This document shows positions 15,428 to 24,799 of a stretch of 64,000 nucleotides of DNA, piece by piece (position 1 is the first letter of the stretch; the number at the start of each line of letters is the position of its first letter). Source of the DNA: Candidatus Aminicenantota bacterium (GTDB lineage: Bacteria > Acidobacteriota > Aminicenantia > Aminicenantales > Aminicenantaceae); assembly GCA_016927475.1 (NCBI GenBank), contig JAFGMO010000007.1, positions 1 through 64,000 on the forward strand. The letters are read 5' to 3'. Both the position numbers and the translations under genes were made by a program. The notes beneath the pieces are model-generated. The model did no database searches and was not told the DNA's origin. It was given only the letters and a program-made list of their open reading frames with translations.

Positions 15428-16651
15428 ATGAGAAACCTACTGATTGGATCCGTCTTTATCATCCTGGCTGCATTCTCCTTCGGCCAAAAACTTCAGCATG
15501 AAACCGGAGCAGTGAACATTGAGGTCCCCGTCCGGGTATTCAAGGGCGAAACATTTATCGACAACCTGTCCATAAAGGATTTCAAAATATACGAAAACGG
15601 TGTGCTGCAGAAAATCGAAGCCGTCTATCTCATTTCCAAAACGAATATCAACAAAGAAGAATCGGTCCTTCCTGCAGATGAAGCTCGAAAAACTTACACC
15701 CCCCAGGTAAACAGGCATTATGTTCTCGTTTTCGAGGTCCTTGATTACCTTCCAAAAATGGGCGAAGCAATCGACCATTTTTTTCGAAATGTTATGACAG
15801 CGGAAGACACGTTGACCCTTATGACTCCTCGAAAATCCTACAATTTCAAAAAAGACGCCCTTAAGAACCTACCCCGTGACGCCATCGTTCAGCAGGTTAT
15901 CGGGCTTCTAAAAAAAGACACCACACTGGCTAATACGGAATATAAAGCCATGGTCAAGGAAATCGAGCAGCTGTATACACAAACCGGAGTTTTCCAATGG
16001 GAAACAGGGGATTGGAAAAATTTCATTCGGGACATTCTCAGCCGGCTTGAATCATACCGTTTTGTGGATGAGAAAAAACTCTTGGCCTTCTCAGATTTTT
16101 TGAAAAGCAAGCGAGGTCAAAAAAATGTCTTTTTGTTTTTCCAGAAAGAGATGATTCCCAAATACAATCCCTACATGGAAATCCTCATGACCAGCATGAC
16201 CAATCCGGAAAAACCCGATGCGGCCCTGGATTTTTTAGAATTGACGACATTCTACCGCAGGGATATCACCTTCGACGTGGAGAAGATCAAACAATATTTT
16301 TCCGACTCCTCCATTCAGACACACTTCCTGTACCTCACCAAAACACCTGAGATCGGACTGGATGTCGAACGCCGGGAAACACTGTCAAAGAGCAATGTTC
16401 ATTACGTAGAACAGTCGGAAGACATCTTCAGCGCTTTCAGCGAAGTGGCCAAGGCAACGGGTGGGTTTTCTTCAAGTTCCGCAAACACGGTCTCGGCTTT
16501 CCAAAAAGCGGTCGACGCCTCCGAAAATTATTATCTTCTTTATTATTCGCCTAAGGACTATAAGGAAGACGGGACCTTTAGAAACATAGAAGTCCGGGTC
16601 AAAGAAGGTGGTTACAGGGTAACCCACCGGGCTGGCTACTTGGCCAAATAA
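15428..16651 (+). CDS. Acidobacterial-type VWFA-domain secreted protein
   Basis: This is 407 residues with a signal peptide (MRNLLIGSVFIILAAFSFGQ). It opens with VNIEVPVRVFKGETFIDNLS and DFKIYENGVLQKI, the hallmark start of the acidobacterial VWFA-related family, and ends with YYLLYYSPKDYKEDGTFRNI and VKEGGYRVTHRAGYLAK, typical of its C-terminus. The central VWA-like part has a relaxed metal site (no clear DxSxS), so metal-dependent adhesion is not assured. The ATG at 15428 was chosen over an upstream in-frame ATG because the -35 box lies within that longer frame. Role unknown; probably periplasmic or surface protein binding. Confidence 0.85.
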   Translation: MRNLLIGSVFIILAAFSFGQKLQHETGAVNIEVPVRVFKGETFIDNLSIKDFKIYENGVLQKIEAVYLISKTNINKEESVLPADEARKTYTPQVNRHYVLVFEVLDYLPKMGEAIDHFFRNVMTAEDTLTLMTPRKSYNFKKDALKNLPRDAIVQQVIGLLKKDTTLANTEYKAMVKEIEQLYTQTGVFQWETGDWKNFIRDILSRLESYRFVDEKKLLAFSDFLKSKRGQKNVFLFFQKEMIPKYNPYMEILMTSMTNPEKPDAALDFLELTTFYRRDITFDVEKIKQYFSDSSIQTHFLYLTKTPEIGLDVERRETLSKSNVHYVEQSEDIFSAFSEVAKATGGFSSSSANTVSAFQKAVDASENYYLLYYSPKDYKEDGTFRNIEVRVKEGGYRVTHRAGYLAK

Positions 16652-16686
16652 CCTTTTCCGTAAAGGTTTTTTAAAAGGATTTCAGC

Positions 16687-17856
16687 ATGAAAACCCAAAA
16701 AATATGGATAATGTTTGCACTATTTGTTTTTATCGTGTCCGGCCATACGGTTTTGTTCTGCAACGAAAGACCAGAGCCTGAAAATTCTTTGCGAACCCTG
16801 ACCCTAAAAGGAACACCCTTTGAAAGAGGAGTGCAGCACGGCCAAGCTCTCAAAAAGGATATTCACGACCTTGTTGCCCTCTGGAAGTCCGACCTCGAAA
16901 AAACATACAAAACGGACGCGGATGTTTTTATACAAAAATTCCTTAAAAACACCTCTTTCGACAAGGCCATAAAAAAATGGACGCCCGGCCTCTGGAATGA
17001 ACTGGAAGGAATCGCGGAAGGGGCGGACATAAATTTCGATACATTATTCGCTTTTCAGCTTGTCGATGAAATGTGGGTCCTGGGACGTAAGATACAGGCT
17101 GAGCACTGCACGACCATCGGCGTCAACAAAACAAAAGATTTTCCTGCCATTGTCAGTCAAAACCTTGATATTCCCCCTTTCTACCACGGCTTCCAAACCC
17201 TTCTGCATATTAAGGATACGGAACATGATATGGAAACAATGGTTTTTACGTTCCCGGGTTTTGTCGCCGCCAATGGGATGAACAACCGGTCCGTGGCCGT
17301 CGTCGTCAACGCCGTAACCCAACTGGAAAGTTCAAAGGACGGTTTGCCGGTTGCCTTCGTCATAAGAGGCATCCTGATGCAGCCGACATACGAGAAGGCC
17401 GTTCGGTTTATCAAAACCATCAAACACGGCGCTCCGCAGAATTACATGATCGGCGGCCCGGGAGAAATGGGTAGTTATGAATGTGCAGTCAACCATGTCA
17501 GACGTTTTATTCCATTCAAGGATGCCTCATTTGCCTACCACACCAATCATCCCCTGGAAAATTTTCACTTCAACTCCGAACTTTTAAGATATCTCGCCAA
17601 AAAAAATATCGACCCGGAAAAATTTGAATTTCAATGCATCCGTTTCCAAGCCCTTCGGGAGCTTCTTAAAGACAATTCGGTAAAAATCGATATAGAGTTT
17701 CTTCAAAACATTTTCAGCAACCGGGATACCCACATCAACAATCAGGGGTCATACGGATGCACGATTTTTGTCCTTGGTGAGAACCCGGAACTTCACATCT
17801 CCCCCGGACGGCCGGATGAAAAACATTTTCAAATCTTCCGCTTCCGGAACCATTAA
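16687..17856 (+). CDS. C45-type acyltransferase/peptidase-like Ntn hydrolase, secreted
   Basis: This is 389 residues with an N-terminal signal segment (IWIMFALFVFIVSGHTVLF). The body matches the acyl-CoA:6-APA acyltransferase / C45 family: GTPFERGVQHGQALKKDI near residue 40, ELEGIAEGADINFD near 108, and the candidate autocatalytic nucleophile Cys141 in EHCTTIGV. Downstream, FPGFVAANGMNNRSVAV is the usual oxyanion/substrate region. These enzymes cleave themselves before the Cys and act on amide bonds; natural substrates in bacteria are mostly unknown. It lies 35 bases after the VWFA gene and 35 before a lipoprotein gene, so the run probably forms one operon. Confidence 0.85.
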   Translation: MKTQKIWIMFALFVFIVSGHTVLFCNERPEPENSLRTLTLKGTPFERGVQHGQALKKDIHDLVALWKSDLEKTYKTDADVFIQKFLKNTSFDKAIKKWTPGLWNELEGIAEGADINFDTLFAFQLVDEMWVLGRKIQAEHCTTIGVNKTKDFPAIVSQNLDIPPFYHGFQTLLHIKDTEHDMETMVFTFPGFVAANGMNNRSVAVVVNAVTQLESSKDGLPVAFVIRGILMQPTYEKAVRFIKTIKHGAPQNYMIGGPGEMGSYECAVNHVRRFIPFKDASFAYHTNHPLENFHFNSELLRYLAKKNIDPEKFEFQCIRFQALRELLKDNSVKIDIEFLQNIFSNRDTHINNQGSYGCTIFVLGENPELHISPGRPDEKHFQIFRFRNH

Positions 17857-17891
17857 ACGGAATCAAAAAGAATTTTTTAAGGAGGCCACAA

Positions 17892-19682
17892 ATGAAAAAG
17901 ATCAGCCTTAAGCTTTTATTTTTGATTTTATGCCTGGGGTTTTTTTTGGGAAGTTGTGATCAACTTGCCGAGCTCGATCTTGGAATTCCGGGTCGTATTC
18001 CGGGCCTTGATAGAATACTCCGGGCCGAATCCCCCCTCAGCACGGGGATCGCGGATGCCGTGACCGAAGTTCCTTATCTCGACAATTACAATCCTACGGA
18101 TGCCTTTCCCATGACGATACTTCCTCGAACTAGGGAAGGCGGATTCATTCTGGAGAATCCGGGTATATATCTCTTTGAATGCCAGAGCTACTGCCTGAGG
18201 GCGGGAACATATGCCCCGGGAGAAGCACGCGGCGGGCAGGGATATCTTTACGCCCCCCTTAAAGGCCCGCAGTCGGATGTCATCCGCAGAATTCTCAAGA
18301 ATTCTTACCTTCACCCGGAAATCCCTCAAGAAGATGTCCAAACACTCCTCTGGGCCGTCATCGCCAGGACAAAAATCGAGGATATGTCGGCCCGGATGAA
18401 ATACACGGCCGCCCAGCTTTTGACCCCGGAAGACATATTCCGCATCAACGGGGGAGCGTTGGGACTCATCCCGGCAAGCCTGATCGATAAAGCCCTTGCC
18501 GGTATGCCTCCCGCTGCACAGCGCATCCTGGAAGCGGAAACCCGTATACGGAGTATGCTGACCGATCTCCAGGCATCGTACGACGAACTGGAGAGAGTGG
18601 CCGTTCTCACCGGTGATCCCCCATGGCAGGAAGGAGACCGGGAGGTACCGTTCGGTCGCTGGTCTTTCCATCCCGACGGATACTTCATCCGCTATTTTCC
18701 CCGGGGATACAAAAGAATGCTGGTCGAACTCTCTCTTCCCGAGCTCATCAAGGTGGAAAGGGATGCACATGGCCGCATCCTCCTGGTCGCCGACAACCAT
18801 GGAAACCGCCTTCAAGCAGAGTATGACGATGTCATCGAGTCACCGGACCTTGCGGCAGGATCTCACTTCAACGGATATTTCATACGCTCCCTCAAGTACA
18901 CGTGGATGGATCTTGAAAATCCCGAGAAAAAGAAACAGACGGAATGGAAGGAGCCGGGTTGGACCTTTGTCGGTATCCCTTCCGAAGAAGGAACATCGAG
19001 CGGGATATCTTCTTCGGAAATGGAAGAATATCTTACCGCTGCGGAAAAACACAAGGAAGAACTGGACAGCCTGCTCCTGGGTATAGAAATCCTGAAAGGC
19101 AAAAAGCTTCAACCGGCAAGCCATCATTGGCAGGAAGACATCCTGACCCTCGGCCATTTCACAACAACGCTCGAAAAAAGCATAGATTATTCCTGGAATG
19201 CGGATACGGGAACGACACATCCCGCAGATCTCCTCCGTAAAGCCTGGATGGTCACTTTCTGTGATTCGTTAGGCTTAAGGGAAGAAAAACCCGTTTTCGA
19301 CCTTGCCGACGATCCCGTCCCGGGAAACGGAGCCAGTCAGAGGGAAGGGGATTCCAACCGGGACACGGACAAACAGAAAGAATGCGGCGATCAGCAGTCG
19401 AAATGCCTGGATGAAGCACGTGACAAATTTGACAACATGGTTAAAGAATGCCTTAAAAATTCGGGTTTGAATCCGGAAGGCTGCGACACGTGGAAACTTC
19501 GGGAATGTGTCATCGAGGTTTACAACGGAGACAGGGACGTATTAGACCTTAGAAGCTGTATTTTTGATGCCTGCACGGGTGGTTTTGATGAAACGATCGA
19601 CTGCATCCGGTCTAAAATGGGATGGTATTACCTGGCCATAAAAAATTGCAATAAAAAGTACAATGAATGTATGGGAAAATAA
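17892..19682 (+). CDS. Unknown lipoprotein with Cys-rich C-terminal domain
   Basis: This is 596 residues after a strong ribosome site (AAGGAGG). The N-terminus is a lipoprotein signal with lipobox LGSC (Cys22). The middle is hydrophilic with no family I recognise; it includes a segment of short strands (EVPFGRWSFHPDGYFIRYFP) that may form a small repeat-like sheet. The last 100 residues contain eight or more spaced cysteines (ECGDQQSKC, ECLKNSGLNPEGC, RECVIEV, SCIFDACTGG, NCNKKYNEC), which suggests a disulfide-bonded extracytoplasmic domain. It sits between two C45-type hydrolase genes and may be a partner or substrate; that is inference. Confidence 0.8.
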   Translation: MKKISLKLLFLILCLGFFLGSCDQLAELDLGIPGRIPGLDRILRAESPLSTGIADAVTEVPYLDNYNPTDAFPMTILPRTREGGFILENPGIYLFECQSYCLRAGTYAPGEARGGQGYLYAPLKGPQSDVIRRILKNSYLHPEIPQEDVQTLLWAVIARTKIEDMSARMKYTAAQLLTPEDIFRINGGALGLIPASLIDKALAGMPPAAQRILEAETRIRSMLTDLQASYDELERVAVLTGDPPWQEGDREVPFGRWSFHPDGYFIRYFPRGYKRMLVELSLPELIKVERDAHGRILLVADNHGNRLQAEYDDVIESPDLAAGSHFNGYFIRSLKYTWMDLENPEKKKQTEWKEPGWTFVGIPSEEGTSSGISSSEMEEYLTAAEKHKEELDSLLLGIEILKGKKLQPASHHWQEDILTLGHFTTTLEKSIDYSWNADTGTTHPADLLRKAWMVTFCDSLGLREEKPVFDLADDPVPGNGASQREGDSNRDTDKQKECGDQQSKCLDEARDKFDNMVKECLKNSGLNPEGCDTWKLRECVIEVYNGDRDVLDLRSCIFDACTGGFDETIDCIRSKMGWYYLAIKNCNKKYNECMGK

Positions 19683-19745
19683 TCCCTTAATGGAAACCGG
19701 CTTGGTAAACCTGATTCCAACTTTTTAAAGCGAATAATATTTTTG

Positions 19746-19760
19746 CCTGCATTATTCAGG
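19746..19760. repeat. Short intergenic palindrome (CCTG-N7-CAGG)
   Basis: CCTGCATTATTCAGG. Related short palindromes occur at 35203-35241, 43592-43607 and 43634-43648, all between genes or at gene ends. Confidence 0.45.
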
Positions 19761-19814
19761 TTAGGAGCCTGTTTGATTTCCAAAACAGGATTATCGACGT
19801 TGCGAGGAGGAACG

Positions 19815-21509
19815 ATGCTTAAAGTCAAAATATTTGCCCTGGGAATGGTCCTGGCTTTTATGGTTTCCGCGGCGGCAGCGGAAAACATTGCCACGGCGGA
19901 TGACCCCGCCCGGGAAGATCTCCCGCCAAGTATTTTACCGGTCATCATCCTTCAGGGATCTGACTACGAGATGGGTTTTCAATACGGTCAGCAGGCCGCC
20001 GCTTATATCGGCAAAACCCGGGAAGCCAAATGGGCATCCGCCCTTCAGGATTTCAACCGGGACGATGTGATCAAAGCTCTCAAAGCCAACCAGCACCACA
20101 TCAAAAAATTCACTCCCGAATGGATCACGTTTATGCGCGGCATGGCTGATGGAGCGGCTGCGGCGGGACGCCCTGTGAGTTATACCGATATCCTGCTCAT
20201 GAACTGCACCATACCCAGCCCCAAAACCTCGACTTACCCGCCGGGAGCCGAAAAGGATACTCTTCCTCCCAAGCGCTGCTCCGTTTGTTCAGCCTGGGGT
20301 AGTGCCACCAAAGACGGCCGCCTCATCGGCATCGATACTCTGGATTCCGGGGAAGTCCCCCACGCCGTTATCATCGCCGCCTTCCCCGATCAGGGCAACG
20401 CTTATCTCTGCGGTGCGGACGCCGGAGAAATCGGGGATCATTTTTTGATGAATAATAAAGGTTTTTTTCTGGGTAATTCCGGCGGAGGGGGCTCCCCCCG
20501 GGATGAAGACAGCAACTATGGCATTGCCTGGGCCTGCTCCCTGCCTTACCTCGTCCGGTTCTGCAGCAGCGCCTTGGAAGCACGGGACCTTATTTCGAAA
20601 TGGCAGATCAACATACCTGAAAACTTCCATTTCGTCGATGTTAAAGGAAATGCTTTTGTCGCAGAAAAAACATCCGCCCTTCAGTGCGTCCGGAAACCCG
20701 GGGACTTCGGGGAAAAAGATTTTCTCTTTTCGACGAACAACTACCTTTGTGCCAAGATGAAGGTAACCAAAGAAGGGGATTTTATCAAGGACCACGGCGG
20801 TTACGGCGCTTATGCCGCCCCACGGAATTGTATGATCTGGGACATGCTTCACAACTACCACGGAAAAATCGATGTCCCTTTTGCCAAAATGATCCTTCGC
20901 TTTCCCGGAAATCCGCCACCCTATCCTCCCCAGGGAGGCTGGGAAGCCATGTTCTGCCGGCCGACAAACCTCTGGACAGCCGTTGTCCTGCCCGATGACG
21001 GGGACGAAGGCGAAGCACACATCTGTACTGGCCCGGCGGGACGGGTTTTACACTCATCGATCGCCCACGACGGATCTGTAATGTCTCCCACCTATATGTA
21101 CCCGGAGGGAACCCATACTTTCTACCGCCTTCGCCTGGCCGCAAGTCCCAAGGAACTTGTGGAAGCCGCCCGAACCTCGTCCGCTGAGGAAATATCAGCC
21201 GCCTATGGGAAGCTGATGTTTCTCAACTACCGCGATAACGGGTATGCCGGCCTGCAGGCCCTTTACGGAAAAGCCGTGGCCGAATCCCACCTAGCGAGGA
21301 ATTTTTTCAATCAGGCGCTCTTGGCCGGGGGAAACAAGGCCCTGGGTATTTTTGCCCGGGCGGCATCCTTATACACCCGGTCACAGGCCCATGCGCGGCA
21401 AGTCACTGAGGCATTGGTCCCTCCGCCGACCAGCCCTTCCGACCTGGGTTTAAAACCTTTCGGCGGCAACTGGGCTGAATGGGAAACACGGACCGGAAAA
21501 AAGCGGTAA
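19815..21509 (+). CDS. Second C45-type acyltransferase/peptidase-like Ntn hydrolase, secreted
   Basis: This is 564 residues from ATG 19815, chosen for its GAGGAGG site and the signal peptide right after it (MLKVKIFALGMVLAFMVSAA). It shows the C45 layout: GSDYEMGFQYGQQAAAYIGK, FMRGMADGAAAAGRPVSYTD, and a candidate nucleophile in CSVCSAWGSATKDGRLIG followed by the ID-x-LD motif. It is longer than the gene at 16687 and only distantly like it. The upstream 130 bases contain a CCTG-N7-CAGG palindrome. It ends five bases from the convergent glycosyltransferase gene. Confidence 0.85.
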   Translation: MLKVKIFALGMVLAFMVSAAAAENIATADDPAREDLPPSILPVIILQGSDYEMGFQYGQQAAAYIGKTREAKWASALQDFNRDDVIKALKANQHHIKKFTPEWITFMRGMADGAAAAGRPVSYTDILLMNCTIPSPKTSTYPPGAEKDTLPPKRCSVCSAWGSATKDGRLIGIDTLDSGEVPHAVIIAAFPDQGNAYLCGADAGEIGDHFLMNNKGFFLGNSGGGGSPRDEDSNYGIAWACSLPYLVRFCSSALEARDLISKWQINIPENFHFVDVKGNAFVAEKTSALQCVRKPGDFGEKDFLFSTNNYLCAKMKVTKEGDFIKDHGGYGAYAAPRNCMIWDMLHNYHGKIDVPFAKMILRFPGNPPPYPPQGGWEAMFCRPTNLWTAVVLPDDGDEGEAHICTGPAGRVLHSSIAHDGSVMSPTYMYPEGTHTFYRLRLAASPKELVEAARTSSAEEISAAYGKLMFLNYRDNGYAGLQALYGKAVAESHLARNFFNQALLAGGNKALGIFARAASLYTRSQAHARQVTEALVPPPTSPSDLGLKPFGGNWAEWETRTGKKR

Positions 21510-21514
21510 TATTT

Positions 21515-22408
21515 CTACAGAGACCCGACGGCCTTCCAGACATCCTCAGTTTGTATCTCCTCAATGGAGTCGCCCTGGAGTACTTTTACCCGGCCGTACG
21601 GCCTCCAGGCCGGAAGATTTTTTTCCAAATAGAGGGCCACAACGTTTGCTCTGCAGGAAGCGGCCAGGTGCGTCACCCCCGAATCATTGCCCAGATAAAA
21701 AAGACAGCGGGAAAGCAGGGCGGCTAAGCGCTTCAAGGGAGGGCAATGTTCTCTTCGCCAGCCGGAAGGCAGACGGCTAAATTTCGGTTCCAGCCATTCC
21801 TCAGCTTCTCCGGTTACCATCATTCCTTTCATTCCCTTTCGGCTCAAACGCTCGGCAATCTCCAGGAACCGGGACAAAGGCCAGCATTTTTTCCTGCTTC
21901 CGCTTCCGGGGTGGAGAACGGCATATTTCCCCGCCTTGCTGAATTCGGCATTTTGACGAAATCCGGAAGTATTTCCGGACGGAACCCGGGGGAAAAAGCA
22001 GTAATCCTCGAACGCATATAATTTCTTCCCGTCACCACCCAAAAATTCAACCGTTTTATCAAAAAAAAACCGGCTGATGGGAAGACCGGAATTCGGATCA
22101 TAGGTAATAAAACGGCCGTAATTAAATCCCTTTCCCTTGGACATCCATCCCAGGATAGCAGAAAATTTATCCAGCCATTTTTGTGTATCTTTCGGGTAGG
22201 GAGTCGGTCCGAAAAGAGGGCTGAATTCTGCGCTGCTGGACGGCACGATCGTTTCAACAATTTCCGTTTCCTCGAAAAACCTACCGTAGGTTTCCCGGCA
22301 GAATAGATTAAGCTGAGCATCAGGCCGGCTTTTACGGATTAAATTCAAAGAAGGAAGAGTCACCAGCAAATCACCAAGTCCTCCCAAACGGATAAGAAGA
22401 AAGGGCAT
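21515..22408 (-). CDS. Glycosyltransferase family 9 (heptosyltransferase-like)
   Basis: This is 297 residues. It has the GT9 start (FLLIRLGGLGDLLVTLPSLN), a central VLHPGSGSRKKCWPLSRFLE for nucleotide-sugar binding, and FYLGNDSGVTHLAASC near the C-terminus, which is the conserved D-S-G-xx-H-x-A motif. GT9 enzymes add heptose or related sugars to lipopolysaccharide core on the inner face of the membrane. At about 300 residues it is slightly shorter than typical WaaC/WaaF (320-350). It stands alone, convergent with the C45 gene. Confidence 0.9.
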   Translation of the reverse strand: MPFLLIRLGGLGDLLVTLPSLNLIRKSRPDAQLNLFCRETYGRFFEETEIVETIVPSSSAEFSPLFGPTPYPKDTQKWLDKFSAILGWMSKGKGFNYGRFITYDPNSGLPISRFFFDKTVEFLGGDGKKLYAFEDYCFFPRVPSGNTSGFRQNAEFSKAGKYAVLHPGSGSRKKCWPLSRFLEIAERLSRKGMKGMMVTGEAEEWLEPKFSRLPSGWRREHCPPLKRLAALLSRCLFYLGNDSGVTHLAASCRANVVALYLEKNLPAWRPYGRVKVLQGDSIEEIQTEDVWKAVGSL

Positions 22409-22451
22409 TTCACTTCTCCCTGCGGTATATATGTTATCATATCACCGTACC

Positions 22452-22669
22452 ATGGATAAAAAAACCTCTGAACTCCTTCTGATCAAGAATCCTTATTCCT
22501 GCCGGCAATCCGGGCTTTTACTCCCAATAGAAAGGCCGACCCTGTCCTATATGAGCTTTTAATAAAAGCACAGGATTCCGGCGCTGAAATCCATGCCATG
22601 GGCATCTATTATGATCCGGTCTCCTTGACCGTCCGGATGTTCGACCCGGACCTTTCGGTTGACCTTTAA
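22452..22669 (+). pseudogene. Decayed sfsA-like C-terminal fragment
   Basis: In this 320-base gap one frame (22502-22669) reads IRAFTPNRKADPVLYELLIK, then AQDSGAEIHAMGI and ends VDL-stop. This resembles the last 55 residues of SfsA-family proteins (FxPN...DPxF...L..A...GVEI.A). A short ATG frame (22452 on) in another register seems to be the preceding piece, broken by a frameshift near 22500. The rest of the gene (usually about 230 residues) is missing. Confidence 0.45.
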
Positions 22670-22727
22670 GTTAAAAATGTTTGCCCGCTTCTCCTATTTC
22701 TGTTAGTCTCTAGGCTGGAAAAGGCAT

Positions 22728-24386
22728 ATGAACCGGGCCCCTTTCACCCACCCAGGAAGCACAACCCCCGAACCCTCAAACCCTTCTCACTTCAGAGAAT
22801 GGATTTTCCGGATTCTTTTCTTTCTTTTTTTATTTGCTGTGTTTTATGCCTCTCCCGTCGTCAAGCTGGGGGATTCAAAATACACCATGCTTCTCAGTGA
22901 ACACCTTCTCCTTCACGGAAGCTTTCGGCTCGACCGCTATCTCTGGCCTCATGTCGACTCCCGGAGTTATCCGGAGGTCCCTCCCGGGGAACATTGGCCG
23001 CGGCATTTCATTCGGCTCAAAGAACACGCATATTATGTTTATCCCCACGGCACAGCTCTGTTTACGGTTCCTTTGACCGGGCTTATGCGTCTAGCCGGAT
23101 GGTCTGCTATCGATAAAAACGGTCAATACAGCCTTGAGGGGGATAAAAAGATGCAGAAGTTCGCCGCCGCTTTTCTCTCAGCTATAGTCTGTGTCCTTTT
23201 TTTCATGACGGCTCGCCTGCTTCTCAAACCAGCCCCCAGCCTGCTTCTCGCCCTTGCCGGCGGCCTCACCGGTCCCCTATGGAGCACGGCGTCTCGATCA
23301 TTGCAGTCTCATACGTGGAATGCGGTCTTTCTGGCCGCGGTTTTATACGCCATTCTTCGTGTGGAAACGGGCCGAGGAAAAATGCGGCCGGTCCTCCTGG
23401 CATCCCTTTTGGCCGGAGGGTTTTATGTCCGCCCCACCGCCTGGGTTTATATCATTCCTCTTACCATATGGATGTTTTTCCGCCACCGGAAACGAATTTT
23501 TCCTTTTCTGGCCGCCGGAGCATTCTGGTTGGCTTTGTTCGTTGTCTACAGCTGGTCGCATTTCGGAACACTGTTGCCGACGTACTACCGTTTGGGCACC
23601 GCCATGAGCACGGAATTTCTCGGAAAAGGTCTGCAGTCCGCCATGATTTCTCCATCCCGGGGGCTGCTGATCTATTTTCCGGCCGTGCTTATTCCTTTTT
23701 TGCTTATCTCTTTGACCTTTCGAAGGCTGCACTTTAAAGCCCTTTTTTATGCAGGAATGGCCGTCCTTCTCCTCAACCTGACCGTCATTTCTACTTGGTG
23801 GTGCTGGTGGAGCGGCGGAGGAGGAACTTACGGCGCCCGCTATTGGACGGACACCGTTCCCGTTTTCGTCCTTATGACTATTTTAGGCTTACAAGCTTTT
23901 TTTGACGACCAAAAAAGAAAAGAGCATAATCCGCGGTTGAGCATATTGCCGCGGTACGCATTTCTCACAGCAGGCTTATTTCTTCTTCTGGGCTCCGGTT
24001 TAGTCATAAACGGAGCCGGCGCCCTTTCAAAATTCGCCGGCCGCTGGAACGATCAACCCGTGCCCATCGATCAAAACCCCCAGCGCATATTCGACTGGAG
24101 ACATCCTCAATTCTGGTGCGCCATTTTCCCCACAAAGATCTCCGGCCGGATAGAGACGGCCGGTGGAGGGCCCGTCGCCGGCGTCAGGATCTCTTTCAGC
24201 CAGGGAGGCGGCCAAACATCAACGGACGCTCAAGGGTTCTATCGAAAAGCCATCGGATACGGATGGTCGGGAAAAGTCCGGCCCCTAGGGAAACGCTACC
24301 GCTTCACGCCGAGATTCCGTGAATACGACCGAATCGCAAAAAACCGTTCAGGTCAGGATTTCACCTGCACCCCTTTGAGGCGTTAG
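22728..24386 (+). CDS. Polytopic GT-C-type glycosyltransferase-like protein with C-terminal carboxypeptidase-regulatory-like domain
   Basis: This is 552 residues with about ten membrane segments (from FRILFFLFLFAVFYASPVV to AFLTAGLFLLLGSGLVI). A large first outer loop contains LGDSKYTMLLSEHLLLHGSF and YPHGTALFTVPLTGLM, as in dolichol/polyprenyl-phosphate sugar transferases of the ArnT/PMT class. The acidic pair usual in GT-C loop 1 could be the Asp/Glu residues there, but this is not certain. The last 85 residues (KISGRIETAGGGPVAGVRIS) form a CarboxypepD_reg-like beta sandwich outside the membrane. GGAAAAGG precedes the ATG. It probably acts in envelope glycan assembly. Confidence 0.8.
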   Translation: MNRAPFTHPGSTTPEPSNPSHFREWIFRILFFLFLFAVFYASPVVKLGDSKYTMLLSEHLLLHGSFRLDRYLWPHVDSRSYPEVPPGEHWPRHFIRLKEHAYYVYPHGTALFTVPLTGLMRLAGWSAIDKNGQYSLEGDKKMQKFAAAFLSAIVCVLFFMTARLLLKPAPSLLLALAGGLTGPLWSTASRSLQSHTWNAVFLAAVLYAILRVETGRGKMRPVLLASLLAGGFYVRPTAWVYIIPLTIWMFFRHRKRIFPFLAAGAFWLALFVVYSWSHFGTLLPTYYRLGTAMSTEFLGKGLQSAMISPSRGLLIYFPAVLIPFLLISLTFRRLHFKALFYAGMAVLLLNLTVISTWWCWWSGGGGTYGARYWTDTVPVFVLMTILGLQAFFDDQKRKEHNPRLSILPRYAFLTAGLFLLLGSGLVINGAGALSKFAGRWNDQPVPIDQNPQRIFDWRHPQFWCAIFPTKISGRIETAGGGPVAGVRISFSQGGGQTSTDAQGFYRKAIGYGWSGKVRPLGKRYRFTPRFREYDRIAKNRSGQDFTCTPLRR

Positions 24387-24418
24387 TTTCTTTCCTTCGG
24401 CGAAGCCGGATCATGCCA

Positions 24419-24447
24419 TTGCAAAGTAAAGACGAACAAGGTATATC
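24419..24447 (+). promoter_or_regulatory. Possible sigma-70 promoter of the small membrane protein
   Basis: TTGCAA (24419-24424), a 17-base spacer, and TATATC (24442-24447), 27 bases before the ATG at 24474. Confidence 0.4.
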
Positions 24448-24473
24448 TATAGTGCACTTTTTATAGGCAAAAC

Positions 24474-24671
24474 ATGAAAAAATTGACATCTGTTCTTTGG
24501 ATTTCAGGCTGCATCCTTCTCTCCATTGCCGGATTCGTTCTTTTCTATATTCTCTACGCGCCGGATTTTAATATGTATTGGTTTATCCTTTCTCCCATCA
24601 TCATCGCGCTCTATCAGTTTCCGGCGGTCGCCCTTTACTGGCTGTATAAAAAAAAGAAAAATCAGAAATAA
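24474..24671 (+). CDS. Small two-helix membrane protein, unknown
   Basis: This is 65 residues with two hydrophobic segments (VLWISGCILLSIAGFVLFYI and WFILSPIIIALYQFPAVALY) and a Lys-rich tail (KKKKNQK) that should stay in the cytoplasm. A promoter-like pair lies upstream, but no strong ribosome site does. No family is recognised. It lies between the glycosyltransferase gene and the convergent permease gene. Confidence 0.55.
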   Translation: MKKLTSVLWISGCILLSIAGFVLFYILYAPDFNMYWFILSPIIIALYQFPAVALYWLYKKKKNQK

Positions 24672-24799
24672 GAAGTTGTCTCGAAAATCATCTTAAAAGC
24701 TCCAGGGTATATAAGCCAGCTCTTCATGATCAAAGATAAGGGATCCCCAGTAGATTTATGAAAAAAGTTTTATGGATGGACATGTCAAGAAAAAAGAAC

